Positions 17,017-24,586 are shown, counted from the first letter of the stretch. The stretch: 29,332 bases of DNA from Tannerellaceae bacterium (GCA_031276545.1 JAISMW010000033.1:1-29332), one strand, 5' to 3'. Notes: generated from the letters alone by a model not told the origin. Made by a program: numbers and translations.

Positions 17017-17381
17017 ATTGGATTCAAACGTATGCCGTCTGAAGTTTTCACTTCATAGTCAAAATCATCTGTTACTTCCAATAGTTCCAACTGCAATTCG
17101 GTATCTCCGGCAGGTATTACCAAAGTGAAAGCAGCTGGCATATTTTTCAGTACAGAGGAAGCATAACGGAAGAAATGCACATCTTCGCTATGGATAAAGT
17201 TAGTCCTGACATTCTCCTCACCGGAAACTTCCGAAAGAAGGTTCGTCACTCTTGGGAAATCAATGTTTGATTCTTTGGCTTGCCGTATGTCGGCAAACAT
17301 TCTGCTTTCCTGTCCCGAAACAGATAAGAGGGGAGCAGAAAGAAGCACCCATAAAAGAATAAAAAAATTCGTTGTTTTCAT
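17013..17381 (-). CDS. Signal peptide and propeptide part of the split metzincin protease
   Basis: A 122-residue frame beginning with a clear Sec signal peptide (MKTTNFFILLWVLLSAPLLS, cleavage likely after VSG). The rest looks like the N-terminal propeptide of the reprolysin-like protease read in the next frame: AAFTLVIPAGDTELQLELLEV, then YEVKTSDGIR. At GIR the other frame continues as FESNMNFKHYRGAV, which gives a natural join. On its own this frame would make a secreted fragment with no catalytic site. It starts 12 bp after the stop of the lipoprotein gene, so the two form an operon read leftward. Confidence 0.75.
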   Translation of the reverse strand: MKTTNFFILLWVLLSAPLLSVSGQESRMFADIRQAKESNIDFPRVTNLLSEVSGEENVRTNFIHSEDVHFFRYASSVLKNMPAAFTLVIPAGDTELQLELLEVTDDFDYEVKTSDGIRLNPI

Positions 17382-17393
17382 TTCAGTTGATTT

Positions 17394-18221
17394 TTAATTG
17401 ATTCGAATAAACACTTTGGCAGAGGGGTTCTGCTCGTCGCCCAGGAACATGATCTTTTCCAGCACTTCGCTGCGTACCGGCTTGCCGTCTACGGTCAGCG
17501 TGTAGGCGTCCGGGTGGTACACTGTGCTAAAAAGACACAATATACATGGGTCGTATGAATAATTTGCCGACGAGGCGGGATAGTCCGGCCGGTCGCTTGT
17601 GATGGTCAGCACACTGTCGGGCTGAAAATTGTAAATAATTTCGTCGCAGGAATAGTCGATGCCCGTTTCCTTTATCAGCTTCCATCGGCCGACGATCTTG
17701 TAAACCAGGGAGGAGCCGCTCACGGCTTCGGGAGGACAGGCGGCATCCCGAAGGTATCTGCTGAACAAAACTTCCTGCCTTTTTTCTTCAAACTCCATTT
17801 CGCTGATCTTTACGGCATCCCACGATTCGAGGGGAGGGTATCCGGGTGAAGCATAATGCAGCGTGTCATGGTATTTGCTGAAGCTGATCAGCCAGATGGT
17901 GTCCGTCAATGTACCCATCCGGGCGCTCCATTGGTAGCCATAGTCATTCTTCTCCCATTGCACGTCCTTCGGCACGTAAATGGAATCCTCTCCTATCGTT
18001 TCCGCGTAACTGAATGTCAGGTAGCGCCCTTCCGGAATGGTTTTCCAGCGACCCGTCGCCAGGGCCTTCGCCTCTTCCAGGTCGTATTCCTTTAAATAAA
18101 TCCTGCCGTCCGATGCCTCCGGATCAGGCTCCAAGCTCTCATCCGCCGAACTGTTGCCGCATCCTGTGGCAAATAAGACCGGGGAGATGATGAGTAGAAC
18201 AAATTTCAATACCTTTTTCAT
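17394..18221 (-). CDS. Lipoprotein of unknown function
   Basis: From the ATG at 18221 the protein begins MKKVLKFVLLIISPVLFATGC, a classic lipoprotein signal with lipobox ATGC. A longer frame reaching 18437 runs across the promoter and a hairpin, so it is rejected. The mature part (about 255 residues) is beta-rich and appears to contain two related segments, one with LATGRWKTIPEG and one with IVGRWKLIKETG. These G-R-W-K stretches followed by hydrophobic strands suggest two lipocalin-like or beta-sandwich repeats of a kind common in Bacteroidales lipoproteins. It is cotranscribed with the downstream split protease and could be a partner or inhibitor, which is only a guess. Confidence 0.75.
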   Translation of the reverse strand: MKKVLKFVLLIISPVLFATGCGNSSADESLEPDPEASDGRIYLKEYDLEEAKALATGRWKTIPEGRYLTFSYAETIGEDSIYVPKDVQWEKNDYGYQWSARMGTLTDTIWLISFSKYHDTLHYASPGYPPLESWDAVKISEMEFEEKRQEVLFSRYLRDAACPPEAVSGSSLVYKIVGRWKLIKETGIDYSCDEIIYNFQPDSVLTITSDRPDYPASSANYSYDPCILCLFSTVYHPDAYTLTVDGKPVRSEVLEKIMFLGDEQNPSAKVFIRIN

Positions 18222-18285
18222 GGTCTTTAATTTTAAAAAGTGGATAATAAAAATATACTGTTTAAGAACAGACAAGTTTGCCATA

Positions 18286-18293
18286 CAAATATA
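18286..18293 (-). promoter_or_regulatory. Promoter -7 box for the lipoprotein-protease operon
   Basis: On the minus strand this reads TATATTTG, an exact TAnnTTTG match about 65 bp before the ATG at 18221. TTTG occurs upstream, but only 15 bp away, shorter than the usual 19-21 bp. Confidence 0.5.
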
Positions 18294-18382
18294 TGTATCT
18301 TTTTCAGACAAATCATCCACAGCATCTCTTATAAGGTACAAATTCACGGTTATGAACTGTGCGCGCACGGTGGCGTCTCTCC

Positions 18383-18402
18383 CCGTTGGCTGAAGCCAAC
18401 GG
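18383..18402. repeat. Perfect 8-bp hairpin
   Basis: CCGTTGGC and GCCAACGG flank a TGAA loop. There is no T tract, so it is not a simple terminator. It sits in the 625-bp divergent region 18222-18846, between the lipoprotein promoter and the 43-bp array. A second, 5-bp hairpin CTTGG-GTTG-CCAAG follows at 18468-18481. Confidence 0.7.
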
Positions 18403-18502
18403 CAACCGGAAGAAAACAGGAAGACCTTAGTAGCCACAGGGAATATACATACTATGTATTTCTATTCCTTGGGTTGCCAAGATTGTGCGGTTTTTTAAAC
18501 GG

Positions 18503-18778
18503 GGTGGATCATACCGGTTCCAGTTGGGGACGGTATGATCTACGTGGTGGATCACTCCGGTTCCAGTTGGGGACGGAGTGATCTACGTGGTGGATCACTC
18601 CGATTCCAGTTGGGGACGGTATGATCTACGTGGTGGATCACTCCGGTTCCATTTGGGGACGGAGTGATCTACGTGGTGGATCATACCGGTTCCAGTTGGG
18701 GACGGAGTGATCTATGTGGTGGATCATACCGGTTCCATTTGGGGACGGAGTGATCTACGTGGTGGATCATACCGGTTC
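18503..18778. repeat. Tandem array: six complete 43-bp units plus one partial
   Basis: Units start at 18503, 18546, 18589, 18632, 18675 and 18718; an 18-bp partial unit begins at 18761. Each unit reads GGTGGATCA, then a variable core (TACC or CTCC), GGTTCCAGTTGGGGACGG, a second variable core (TATG or AGTG) and ATCTACGT. The flanking GATC-containing arms form a 10-bp stem: in unit 1 GATCATACCG pairs perfectly with CGGTATGATC, and in units 2 and 4 GATCACTCCG pairs perfectly with CGGAGTGATC. Units 3, 5 and 6 mix the two arm types and pair imperfectly. There is no coding capacity. It is not a CRISPR, because there are no unique spacers. Confidence 0.95.
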
Positions 18779-18810
18779 TGAAATGAGTTTTTATTTTTTT
18801 TATGCCGGGA

Positions 18811-18840
18811 TGTCACATTTTCGGTCCTGCGTTGTCTTAG
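18811..18840 (+). promoter_or_regulatory. Possible ECF-type promoter of the sigma operon
   Basis: TGTCACATTTTCGG (18811-18824) and GCGTTGTCTTAG (18829-18840) lie directly before the sigma-factor ATG. No TAnnTTTG box is present here, so a self-recognised ECF promoter is a reasonable reading. It rests on position and on resemblance to sequences I recall before similar Bacteroidales sigma genes. Confidence 0.35.
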
Positions 18841-18846
18841 AGTAAG

Positions 18847-19368
18847 ATGATGGAACAGGAAGAATTTATACGGGAGGTGGCGCCGCTGAGGGAATCGCTG
18901 CTTGTATATGCCGGAAGGTATATGCAGGGGGATGGTGCGGAGGCGGAGGATGTGGTGCAGGAGGCGCTGCTGAAGTTGTGGTATATACGGCGGGATTTGC
19001 GGAGGTACGGGAGTGTACGCGCACTGGCTTTCCGGATTACGAAGCATCTGTGCCTGAATCGTCTTAAGGTATGCGAACGCTATGGCGGCGAACCGGACGA
19101 ACGGATGGCGGACGGCGAAGCGCTGTCGCCGTACCGGATGCTGGAGCGGAAAGACCAGGTGGAGCATCTGACGCGTATGATAGACCGGCTGCCGGCTATG
19201 CAGCAGGCTATCCTCCGGATGAAACATATCGAGGGGCTGGAGGTGGAGGAGATTGCCCGAATCACCGGATGTGCTCCCGATGCGGTGCGCGCCAGTCTGT
19301 CGAGGGCAAGAAGGAAAGTGAAGGAATTGTTTTTTAAATCGGATGGATATGACAGCAGAAGAATATAA
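18847..19368 (+). CDS. ECF-subfamily RNA polymerase sigma factor
   Basis: A 173-residue sigma-70 factor with only regions 2 and 4. Region 2 (about 10-75) includes the core-binding segment AEDVVQEALLKLW and the DNA-melting/-10 recognition stretch around RALAFRITKHLCLNRL. Region 4 (about 110-160) has RLPAMQQAILRMKHIEGLEVEEIARITG followed by the helix-turn-helix APDAVRASLSRARRKVKEL. ATGATG gives two possible starts three bases apart. The gene overlaps the next by 26 bases, the usual arrangement of an ECF sigma with its anti-sigma. The stimulus is unknown. The 43-bp array ends 68 bp upstream. Confidence 0.93.
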   Translation: MMEQEEFIREVAPLRESLLVYAGRYMQGDGAEAEDVVQEALLKLWYIRRDLRRYGSVRALAFRITKHLCLNRLKVCERYGGEPDERMADGEALSPYRMLERKDQVEHLTRMIDRLPAMQQAILRMKHIEGLEVEEIARITGCAPDAVRASLSRARRKVKELFFKSDGYDSRRI

Positions 19369-19858
19369 GGATATGGAGGCTTTGCTGGCGCGTTTTTTCG
19401 ACGGCGCTACGGACGGGGAGGAGGAGGAGGCGCTCTACCGGTTTTTCTCCGAAGGGAAGGATATTCCGGAGGAATGGGCGCACCTCCGCCCGGTGATGGC
19501 CTACTTCGGTGGGGGAATGGCCGAAGAGGAGGCAGCGGCGGCTTCGGCGGCGGCTCTGCGGCGCAAAGGGCGGCTAAGGTGGGCGGCGGTTGCCGCGGCG
19601 ACGGCGTTGCTGGTTTTGGCGGCAGGTTTTTCTTTCCTCCGCGACAGGGCGTTCGACCCGTATGAGGGCAGTTGCGTGATACAGGGGGGGGTGCGCATTA
19701 CGGATATGGACGTCATCCGCCCCGAACTGGAGGCTGCCATGCAGCGTGTGATGGAGGGAGAGGCCGAAATGGAACGGCTGCTTGCTTCGGCCGAGGAGGC
19801 GGAGCGGGAGGCCGGGCGGATGCTGGATGAAGTGAACAGAATTTTTCAAACTGAATAA
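19343..19858 (+). CDS. Probable membrane anti-sigma factor
   Basis: A 171-residue single-pass membrane protein. The N-terminal cytoplasmic part has the pattern LLARFFDGATDGEEEEALYRFF seen at the start of many Bacteroidales anti-sigma proteins. A single hydrophobic helix spans about 80-98 (WAAVAAATALLVLAAGFSF). The periplasmic part has a short YEGSCVIQGG beta segment and then a strongly charged, Glu-rich helix (about 128-171) likely to form a coiled coil. It overlaps the sigma gene by 26 bases, consistent with coupled synthesis and sequestration of the sigma factor at the membrane. No zinc-binding HxxxCxxC motif is visible, so it is not a ZAS-type anti-sigma. ATG at 19343 or 19349 could be the start. 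Confidence 0.7.
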   Translation: MDMTAEEYKDMEALLARFFDGATDGEEEEALYRFFSEGKDIPEEWAHLRPVMAYFGGGMAEEEAAAASAAALRRKGRLRWAAVAAATALLVLAAGFSFLRDRAFDPYEGSCVIQGGVRITDMDVIRPELEAAMQRVMEGEAEMERLLASAEEAEREAGRMLDEVNRIFQTE

Positions 19859-19881
19859 TAATAATTTAAAAACAAAGGTGT

Positions 19882-20376
19882 ATGAAAACAAAATGTATGA
19901 TGGCGGCAGTTTTGCTGCTTGCAGGGGGTTTGATGGCCGGGGTACCGGCGCAGGAAGCGCTCAATGCTTTGGTGAAGAAGTGCGAAACGGCTGCTTCGGT
20001 GAGGATGAACATCGTCAAAAAGCGGAACAGCAAGACGAAAGCGCTGGAGAAGGTCGTCACTACGGTTAGCGTTAAAAACGACGAGGCGCTGGTGAACGAG
20101 TTTATTGAAGCCTTCAAAAAAGATGAAAAGGATGCGACCAGCGTGATTGAAGACAGAAAGGAAGGAAAGGTGAACAGTCTGTTCTACCGTTTTGACGGCG
20201 TATCGTATAGCCTGGACTTCCATCAGGACAAAGGAAATGCCAATATTTCCATCATTGAAAAAAACTCTTTCGAATATGAGACGAAGTCGGACTCTCCGGG
20301 CGACGGCAATACGTCGTACATGTATTACAGCCCTGCGTCTCCCCTCGACAGCCTCGTGTCTGATGTCGACCGGTAG
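19882..20376 (+). CDS. DUF5024-like secreted protein
   Basis: A 164-residue protein with a Sec signal peptide (MKTKCMMAAVLLLAGGLMAG, cleavage likely after VPA). The mature part begins with an amphipathic helix (ALNALVKKCETAASV) and continues in alternating charged strands with VFIDAFKK-like helices, ending in a short Ser/Tyr-rich tail. The layout resembles DUF5024/DUF4252-type proteins repeatedly found behind ECF sigma/anti-sigma pairs in Bacteroides. It is the third gene of the operon, 23 bp after the anti-sigma, and so is likely part of the regulon or of the signal-sensing circuit. The biochemical function is unknown. Confidence 0.65.
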   Translation: MKTKCMMAAVLLLAGGLMAGVPAQEALNALVKKCETAASVRMNIVKKRNSKTKALEKVVTTVSVKNDEALVNEFIEAFKKDEKDATSVIEDRKEGKVNSLFYRFDGVSYSLDFHQDKGNANISIIEKNSFEYETKSDSPGDGNTSYMYYSPASPLDSLVSDVDR

Positions 20377-20380
20377 GGCG

Positions 20381-20409
20381 GGCGGGGGGCGTCGGTCCTC
20401 CGCCTTTTT
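20381..20409 (+). terminator. Terminator of the ECF operon
   Basis: GGCGGGGG (20381-20388) pairs with CCTCCGCC (20397-20404), including one G-U pair, and TTTTT follows at 20405-20409, just five bases past the DUF5024-like stop. Confidence 0.75.
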
Positions 20410-20412
20410 CCT

Positions 20413-20459
20413 CTAAAAAAAGCGAACGGCCTTGCGGAGTTGAATCTGCAGGGCCGTTC
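20413..20459 (-). terminator. Terminator of the coiled-coil gene
   Basis: GAACGGCC (20424-20431) and GGCCGTTC (20452-20459) form an 8-bp outer stem, extended inward by six more pairs with two G-U. Read on the minus strand, the stem is followed by GCTTTTTTTAG, a good T tract for the gene ending at 20484. On the plus strand only TTTGT follows, giving weaker back-up termination. Confidence 0.8.
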
Positions 20460-20483
20460 TTTGTAAGAGCGTGTAAGAAATAC

Positions 20484-21389
20484 TTACTGGGTGAGTTCGA
20501 AATTTTTCTGTCCTATCAGGTTTCCGTCGGCAAAGACGTCTACCCGGTAGGTTCCGGGCGAGAGGAATTCTTCGATGTCCCAGTACATGGTGACGTCGAG
20601 TTCTTCTCCTTCGTATTCTACGAGCCTTCGCATGGAGTAGTTTATTTCCTTGCCTTCGAACATGAAGACGTTGCCCCGGTTTTTGACCAGGATGTCGTCG
20701 TCCGGTTTTTTGAGGCGCACGTAAATCATCTTTTCTCCTACGGGGGCTGTAATGTTTTTTACGATTCGGAAGTTCACTACGAACTGCTGCATTTGCTTGA
20801 TTCGTTTCACTTCCTTTCCTCTTGCATTGACGGGTATTACGGTGATGCCGGTTACGTCGAGCCGGCTTGCCAGCGTGACGCGTTCGGTTTGTTTTTCCAG
20901 TTCTTTGGTGAGCTGTTCGGCCGTAGTGGAGGCCTGCCGGTATCTTTGTACGGCCTGGTTTTTTTCTTTGGTCAACTGTTCGTTGGCCTGATTCAGCGAA
21001 TCAATCTGGATGACGTAGTTTCTCATGATTTTGCGCAGGGTTTCCAGTTCTTTTTTCAGTTCGTTGATACGCCTTGCGTTTGTCACCTTTACGGTGCGGA
21101 GTTCTTCCATCAGTCGCTGCACCTTGGCCTGTTCGGTGGAGAGCAGGGCTATCAGCGAGTCGTTTCCTGCGCTGAATTTATATCCTTCGTACTGCAGGGA
21201 GAGTTCGTTGAATTCGTCGGTGAGCGTTTCCTTTTCGAGGTCAAAGGTTTCAACCAGACTGGTCATTTGCTGTTTCTGATGGTAAATATAGTACAGGGCT
21301 CCCGCTATAATTAACACTAAAACGATCACAATCATGATTAGCAGCGAAAGCTTGTTGATTTCTTTATGCTCATTCTTAACCGTATTCAT
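20484..21389 (-). CDS. Membrane-anchored coiled-coil protein of unknown function
   Basis: A 301-residue protein in three parts. A short cytoplasmic head is followed by one transmembrane helix (about 14-36, LSLLIMIVIVLVLIIAGALYY). A long coiled coil spans about 40-175, rich in Glu, Lys, Gln and Leu, for example LMEELRTVKVTNARRINELKK. The C-terminal beta domain (about 180-301) has FVVNFRIVKN, IYVRLKKPDD, MYWDIEEFLSPGTYRVDVFADG and ends KNFELTQ, which looks like an immunoglobulin-like fold. The topology puts the coiled coil and beta domain in the periplasm. I know of no established function. It is divergent from guaA and shares the intergenic region with it. Confidence 0.75.
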   Translation of the reverse strand: MNTVKNEHKEINKLSLLIMIVIVLVLIIAGALYYIYHQKQQMTSLVETFDLEKETLTDEFNELSLQYEGYKFSAGNDSLIALLSTEQAKVQRLMEELRTVKVTNARRINELKKELETLRKIMRNYVIQIDSLNQANEQLTKEKNQAVQRYRQASTTAEQLTKELEKQTERVTLASRLDVTGITVIPVNARGKEVKRIKQMQQFVVNFRIVKNITAPVGEKMIYVRLKKPDDDILVKNRGNVFMFEGKEINYSMRRLVEYEGEELDVTMYWDIEEFLSPGTYRVDVFADGNLIGQKNFELTQ

Positions 21390-21411
21390 GGAGTTTTATC
21401 TGATAAGTGCG

Positions 21412-21419
21412 CAAAGGTA
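21412..21419 (-). promoter_or_regulatory. -7 box for the coiled-coil gene
   Basis: On the minus strand this reads TACCTTTG, an exact TAnnTTTG match, 23 bp before the ATG at 21389. It mirrors the guaA box on the other strand; both read TACCTTTGCGC. Confidence 0.55.
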
Positions 21420-21506
21420 ATGTTAAATACGTTTTACACGCAGTGATTCACGTTCATTCACGCATTTTAAAGTCCTGTTAACATATTGGCGTCCGGAATA
21501 TATTGC

Positions 21507-21514
21507 TACCTTTG
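21507..21514 (+). promoter_or_regulatory. Promoter of guaA-trmD
   Basis: TACCTTTG is an exact -7 match, with ATTG at 21485-21488 as a -33 candidate 18 bp upstream. The implied leader before the ATG at 21545 is about 24 bases. No guanine or purine riboswitch fits in this short leader. Confidence 0.6.
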
Positions 21515-21544
21515 CGCCTCTTACCTCAATAACAATAATCACTC

Positions 21545-23065
21545 ATGCACGAGAAAATAATCATTCTTGACTTCGGCTCTCAAACCACCCAGTTGATAGG
21601 GCGCAGAATCAGAGAGCTAAATACCTACTGCGAAATTCTTCCTTTCAATCAATTTCCCCGCGATGCATCGGGCGTCAAAGGCGTAATCCTGTCGGGTAGC
21701 CCTCATTCGGTATACGATGCCGGCGCCTTCAGGGCAGATCTGAGCGCTATCCGGGGGAAATACCCCGTGCTGGGTATCTGCTACGGTGCGCAGTACCTGG
21801 CCTATACGGAAGGCGGAGGGGTAGAGCCGACTCCTTCGCGCGAATACGGAAGGGCGCATATCGCATCCCTCGACAGCCTCAATCCGCTGCTGAAAGGTAT
21901 CCGGGCAGGGACGCAGGTATGGATGTCTCACGGCGATACCATCACGGCGCTGCCTTCGTCTTTCCGGATCATTGCCAGTACGCAGGATGTGCAGGCCGCC
22001 GCATACCAGATAGAAGGCGAACCGGTTTTCGGCGTGCAGTTTCACCCCGAAGTGTTCCATACCTCAGACGGCACCCGCCTGCTGGACAATTTCCTGGATA
22101 TTTGCGGATGCAAAAAAGACTGGACGCCGGCGTCCTTTATTGAATCGGCCGTAGCGGAACTGAAAGCGCAATTGCAGAACGACAGGGTCATCCTGGCGCT
22201 TTCGGGAGGCGTAGACTCTTCCGTCACCGCCGTGCTGCTTCACCGGGCTATCGGCAAGAACCTGACGTGCATCTTTGTCAATCACGGACTGTTGCGCAAG
22301 AATGAATTTGAGGATGTCCTGAGAGACTACGAACACCTGGGGCTCAATGTGCTGGGAATAGAGGCCGGCGAGAAGTTCTATCGGGAACTGGCCGGCGTGA
22401 CCGATCCGGAGCAAAAGCGCAAAATCATAGGAAAAGGCTTTATCGACGTATTCGACGACGAGGCACGCAAGCTGGAAAACATCCAATGGCTGGCTCAGGG
22501 AACCATCTACCCCGACGTGATCGAGTCGTTCTCCCTCACCGGTACGGTAATCAAGAGCCATCACAACGTAGGCGGATTGCCGGAAAAGATGCACCTGAAG
22601 CTGGTAGAACCGCTCCGCCTCCTCTTCAAGGACGAGGTGCGCCGGGTGGGAAAGGAACTGGGCATGATGCCTCACCTCATCGGCCGCCATCCTTTCCCCG
22701 GTCCGGGACTGGGCATCCGTGTGCTGGGCGATGTCACTCCCGAAAAAGTCCGTATCCTTCAGGAAGCCGACCATATCTATATGTCGCTGATGCGCGAATG
22801 GGGGCTGTACGATGCGGTATGGCAGGCCGGAGCCATCCTCCTGCCGGTACAGTCGGTGGGCGTAATGGGAGACGGACGTACCTACGAGAATACCGTCGCC
22901 CTGCGCGCCGTTACATCTGCCGACGCCATGACGGCCGACTGGGCGCAGTTGCCTTACGACTTCCTTGCCAGGGTGTCGAATGAAATCATCAATAAAGTAA
23001 AAGGGGTAAACCGGGTAGTGTACGACATCAGCTCCAAGCCGCCGGCCACCATAGAATGGGAATAG
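21545..23065 (+). CDS. guaA: GMP synthase (glutamine-hydrolysing)
   Basis: Converts XMP to GMP using glutamine and ATP, the last step of de novo GMP synthesis. The N-terminal class-I glutamine amidotransferase domain has GICYGAQYL with the nucleophile Cys79 and the His/Glu pair in [10 protein letters not shown]. The ATP pyrophosphatase domain has the P-loop LSGGVDSSV (219-227). The C-terminal dimerisation domain has [14 protein letters not shown] and ends in [15 protein letters not shown], the canonical terminus. The length of 506 is typical. trmD begins 3 bases after its stop, so they form an operon. Confidence 0.98.
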   Translation: MHEKIIILDFGSQTTQLIGRRIRELNTYCEILPFNQFPRDASGVKGVILSGSPHSVYDAGAFRADLSAIRGKYPVLGICYGAQYLAYTEGGGVEPTPSREYGRAHIASLDSLNPLLKGIRAGTQVWMSHGDTITALPSSFRIIASTQDVQAAAYQIEGEPVFGVQFHPEVFHTSDGTRLLDNFLDICGCKKDWTPASFIESAVAELKAQLQNDRVILALSGGVDSSVTAVLLHRAIGKNLTCIFVNHGLLRKNEFEDVLRDYEHLGLNVLGIEAGEKFYRELAGVTDPEQKRKIIGKGFIDVFDDEARKLENIQWLAQGTIYPDVIESFSLTGTVIKSHHNVGGLPEKMHLKLVEPLRLLFKDEVRRVGKELGMMPHLIGRHPFPGPGLGIRVLGDVTPEKVRILQEADHIYMSLMREWGLYDAVWQAGAILLPVQSVGVMGDGRTYENTVALRAVTSADAMTADWAQLPYDFLARVSNEIINKVKGVNRVVYDISSKPPATIEWE

Positions 23066-23068
23066 GCC

Positions 23069-23740
23069 ATGCGAATAGATATACTTACCGTACTGCCTGA
23101 AATGATTGAAGGAATGCTCCACTGCTCCATCCTTCAGCGTGCGCAGGACAAAGGACTCGCAGAAATACATCTGCACAACCTGAGAGATTATACCGCAAAC
23201 AAATGGAGACGGGTAGACGATTATCCCTTCGGAGGGGAAGCCGGAATGGTGATACAGATAGAACCCGTAGACCGGGCTATCGCCGCCCTGAAGGAAAAAC
23301 GGGAATACGATGAAGTAATCTATACGTCTCCGGACGGAAAAGTGTTCAACCAGCAAATGGCCAATTCCATGTCGCTGCTGCACAACCTGATTATCCTGTG
23401 CGGACATTATAAGGGAGTGGACTACCGTATCCGCGAACATTTGATTACCCTCGAAATATCGGTGGGCGATTACGTCCTCACCGGCGGCGAACCGGCGGCA
23501 GCCATCATTGCGGATGCCGTGGTACGCCTGCTTCCCGGAGCAATCGGCGACGAACAGAGCGCCCTTTCCGATTCGTTTCAGGACAAACTGCTGGCCCCTC
23601 CCGTATACACCCGCCCCGCGGAATACAAGGGATGGAAAGTGCCCGAAATCCTGCTGTCGGGACATCAGCGAAAGATTGACGAATGGCGCCTGCAGCAGGC
23701 GTACGAACGCACGGCACGCCTCCGGCCGGATCTGCTGTAA
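23069..23740 (+). CDS. trmD: tRNA (guanine-N1-)-methyltransferase
   Basis: SPOUT-class enzyme that uses AdoMet to methylate G37 next to the anticodon, which prevents +1 frameshifting. Family features are [19 protein letters not shown] at the start, [13 protein letters not shown], the trefoil-knot segment [12 protein letters not shown] and [15 protein letters not shown], and the C-terminal [17 protein letters not shown]. 223 residues is near the usual length. It is second in the guaA operon. Its stop is only 3 bp from the stop of the convergent glycosyltransferase, with no terminator between. Confidence 0.97.
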   Translation: MRIDILTVLPEMIEGMLHCSILQRAQDKGLAEIHLHNLRDYTANKWRRVDDYPFGGEAGMVIQIEPVDRAIAALKEKREYDEVIYTSPDGKVFNQQMANSMSLLHNLIILCGHYKGVDYRIREHLITLEISVGDYVLTGGEPAAAIIADAVVRLLPGAIGDEQSALSDSFQDKLLAPPVYTRPAEYKGWKVPEILLSGHQRKIDEWRLQQAYERTARLRPDLL

Positions 23741-23743
23741 AGG

Positions 23744-24475
23744 CTATCGCTTGTATGAGCGGAAAAAACTCCACCACTTCAACTGAAGAACGCCCAGAAG
23801 GGCTTCGCCGAAGATGGAGGTATTCATTTTGGAAACACCCAGTACGCGGTTGATAAAAATGATGGGAACTTCCCGGAGCCTGAATCCGTATTTATAGGCG
23901 GTGAACTTCATCTCTATCTGGAAGGCATACCCCTTGAAGTGTATTTGGTCCAGGGCAATCGTTTCCAGTACCTGCCGGCGATAGGCCACAAATCCTGCGG
24001 TGGTATCGCGCACCTTCATGCCGGTAATAATCCGTACGTACACAGAGGCAAAGTACGACATCAATACCCGTCCCAGCGGCCAGTTCACCACGTTTACGCC
24101 GTTGCTGTAGCGGGAACCGACCGCCACATCGGCTCCCTCTTCCGTACAGGCGGCATACAGGCGGGGAAGGTCGTCGGGATTGTGGCTAAAGTCGGCGTCC
24201 ATCTCAAAAACGAACGCATATTCCCGCTCCAGAGCCCATTTGAATCCGCAGATATAGGCCGTTCCCAGCCCCTGCTTGCCCTGGCGTTCCACAAGGAAAA
24301 GCTGCCCGGGAAATTCCGTTTGCAGACCTTTCACAATGGCGGCCGTTCCGTCGGGAGAGCCGTCGTCTATAACCACGATATGAAACCGTTTTTCCAGACC
24401 GAAAACCCTGCGAATGATATTCTCAATATTTTCCTTCTCGTTGTATGTGGGGATAATTACAATACTGTCGGACAT
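23744..24475 (-). CDS. Polyprenol monophosphomannose synthase-like glycosyltransferase (GT2)
   Basis: GT-A fold family-2 glycosyltransferase resembling dolichol/polyprenol-phosphate mannose synthases, which transfer a sugar from a nucleotide donor to a lipid phosphate. Motifs are IIPTYNEKENIE (7-18), VIDDGSPDGTA (35-45), the metal-binding EMDADFSHNP (91-100) and GSRYSNGV. The 243-residue length and lack of C-terminal membrane helices fit the soluble, membrane-associated subtype. ATG at 24475 is preferred over a TTG two codons upstream. The product probably feeds envelope glycan or protein O-glycosylation, but donor and acceptor are not shown by sequence. Confidence 0.88.
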   Translation of the reverse strand: MSDSIVIIPTYNEKENIENIIRRVFGLEKRFHIVVIDDGSPDGTAAIVKGLQTEFPGQLFLVERQGKQGLGTAYICGFKWALEREYAFVFEMDADFSHNPDDLPRLYAACTEEGADVAVGSRYSNGVNVVNWPLGRVLMSYFASVYVRIITGMKVRDTTAGFVAYRRQVLETIALDQIHFKGYAFQIEMKFTAYKYGFRLREVPIIFINRVLGVSKMNTSIFGEALLGVLQLKWWSFFRSYKR

Positions 24476-24518
24476 AATCAAATCTTTATTTAAAGTGCAA
24501 CCTTATATTTTCACCAAC

Positions 24519-24526
24519 CAAAGGTA
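24519..24526 (-). promoter_or_regulatory. Promoter of the glycosyltransferase gene
   Basis: On the minus strand this reads TACCTTTG, an exact -7 match 43 bp before the ATG, with ATTG 18 bp further upstream (24545-24548). It diverges from the mfd promoter about 55 bp away. Confidence 0.6.
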
Positions 24527-24554
24527 GAGGTTTTATGCGGATTTCAATCGGCGG

Positions 24555-24586
24555 TTTGTATTATTTTGTGCAAAACTCTACCTTTG
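24555..24586 (+). promoter_or_regulatory. Full Bacteroidota-type promoter of mfd
   Basis: TTTG (24555-24558), a 20-bp spacer and TACCTTTG (24579-24586) match both the -33 and -7 boxes. This is the best two-box promoter in the window. Transcription should start near 24593, which excludes the in-frame TTG at 24566 as a start codon. Confidence 0.8.

Noticed and set aside
18222..18437. Upstream extension of the lipoprotein gene to 18437
   Set aside because: It would run over a promoter box and a perfect hairpin, and would bury the lipoprotein signal at residue 73.
18503..18778. CRISPR array
   Set aside because: The units abut with no unique spacers and no cas genes are present; it is a true tandem repeat.
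22064..23665. Antisense frame spanning guaA and trmD
   Set aside because: Runs through two certain genes; an effect of GC-rich third positions.
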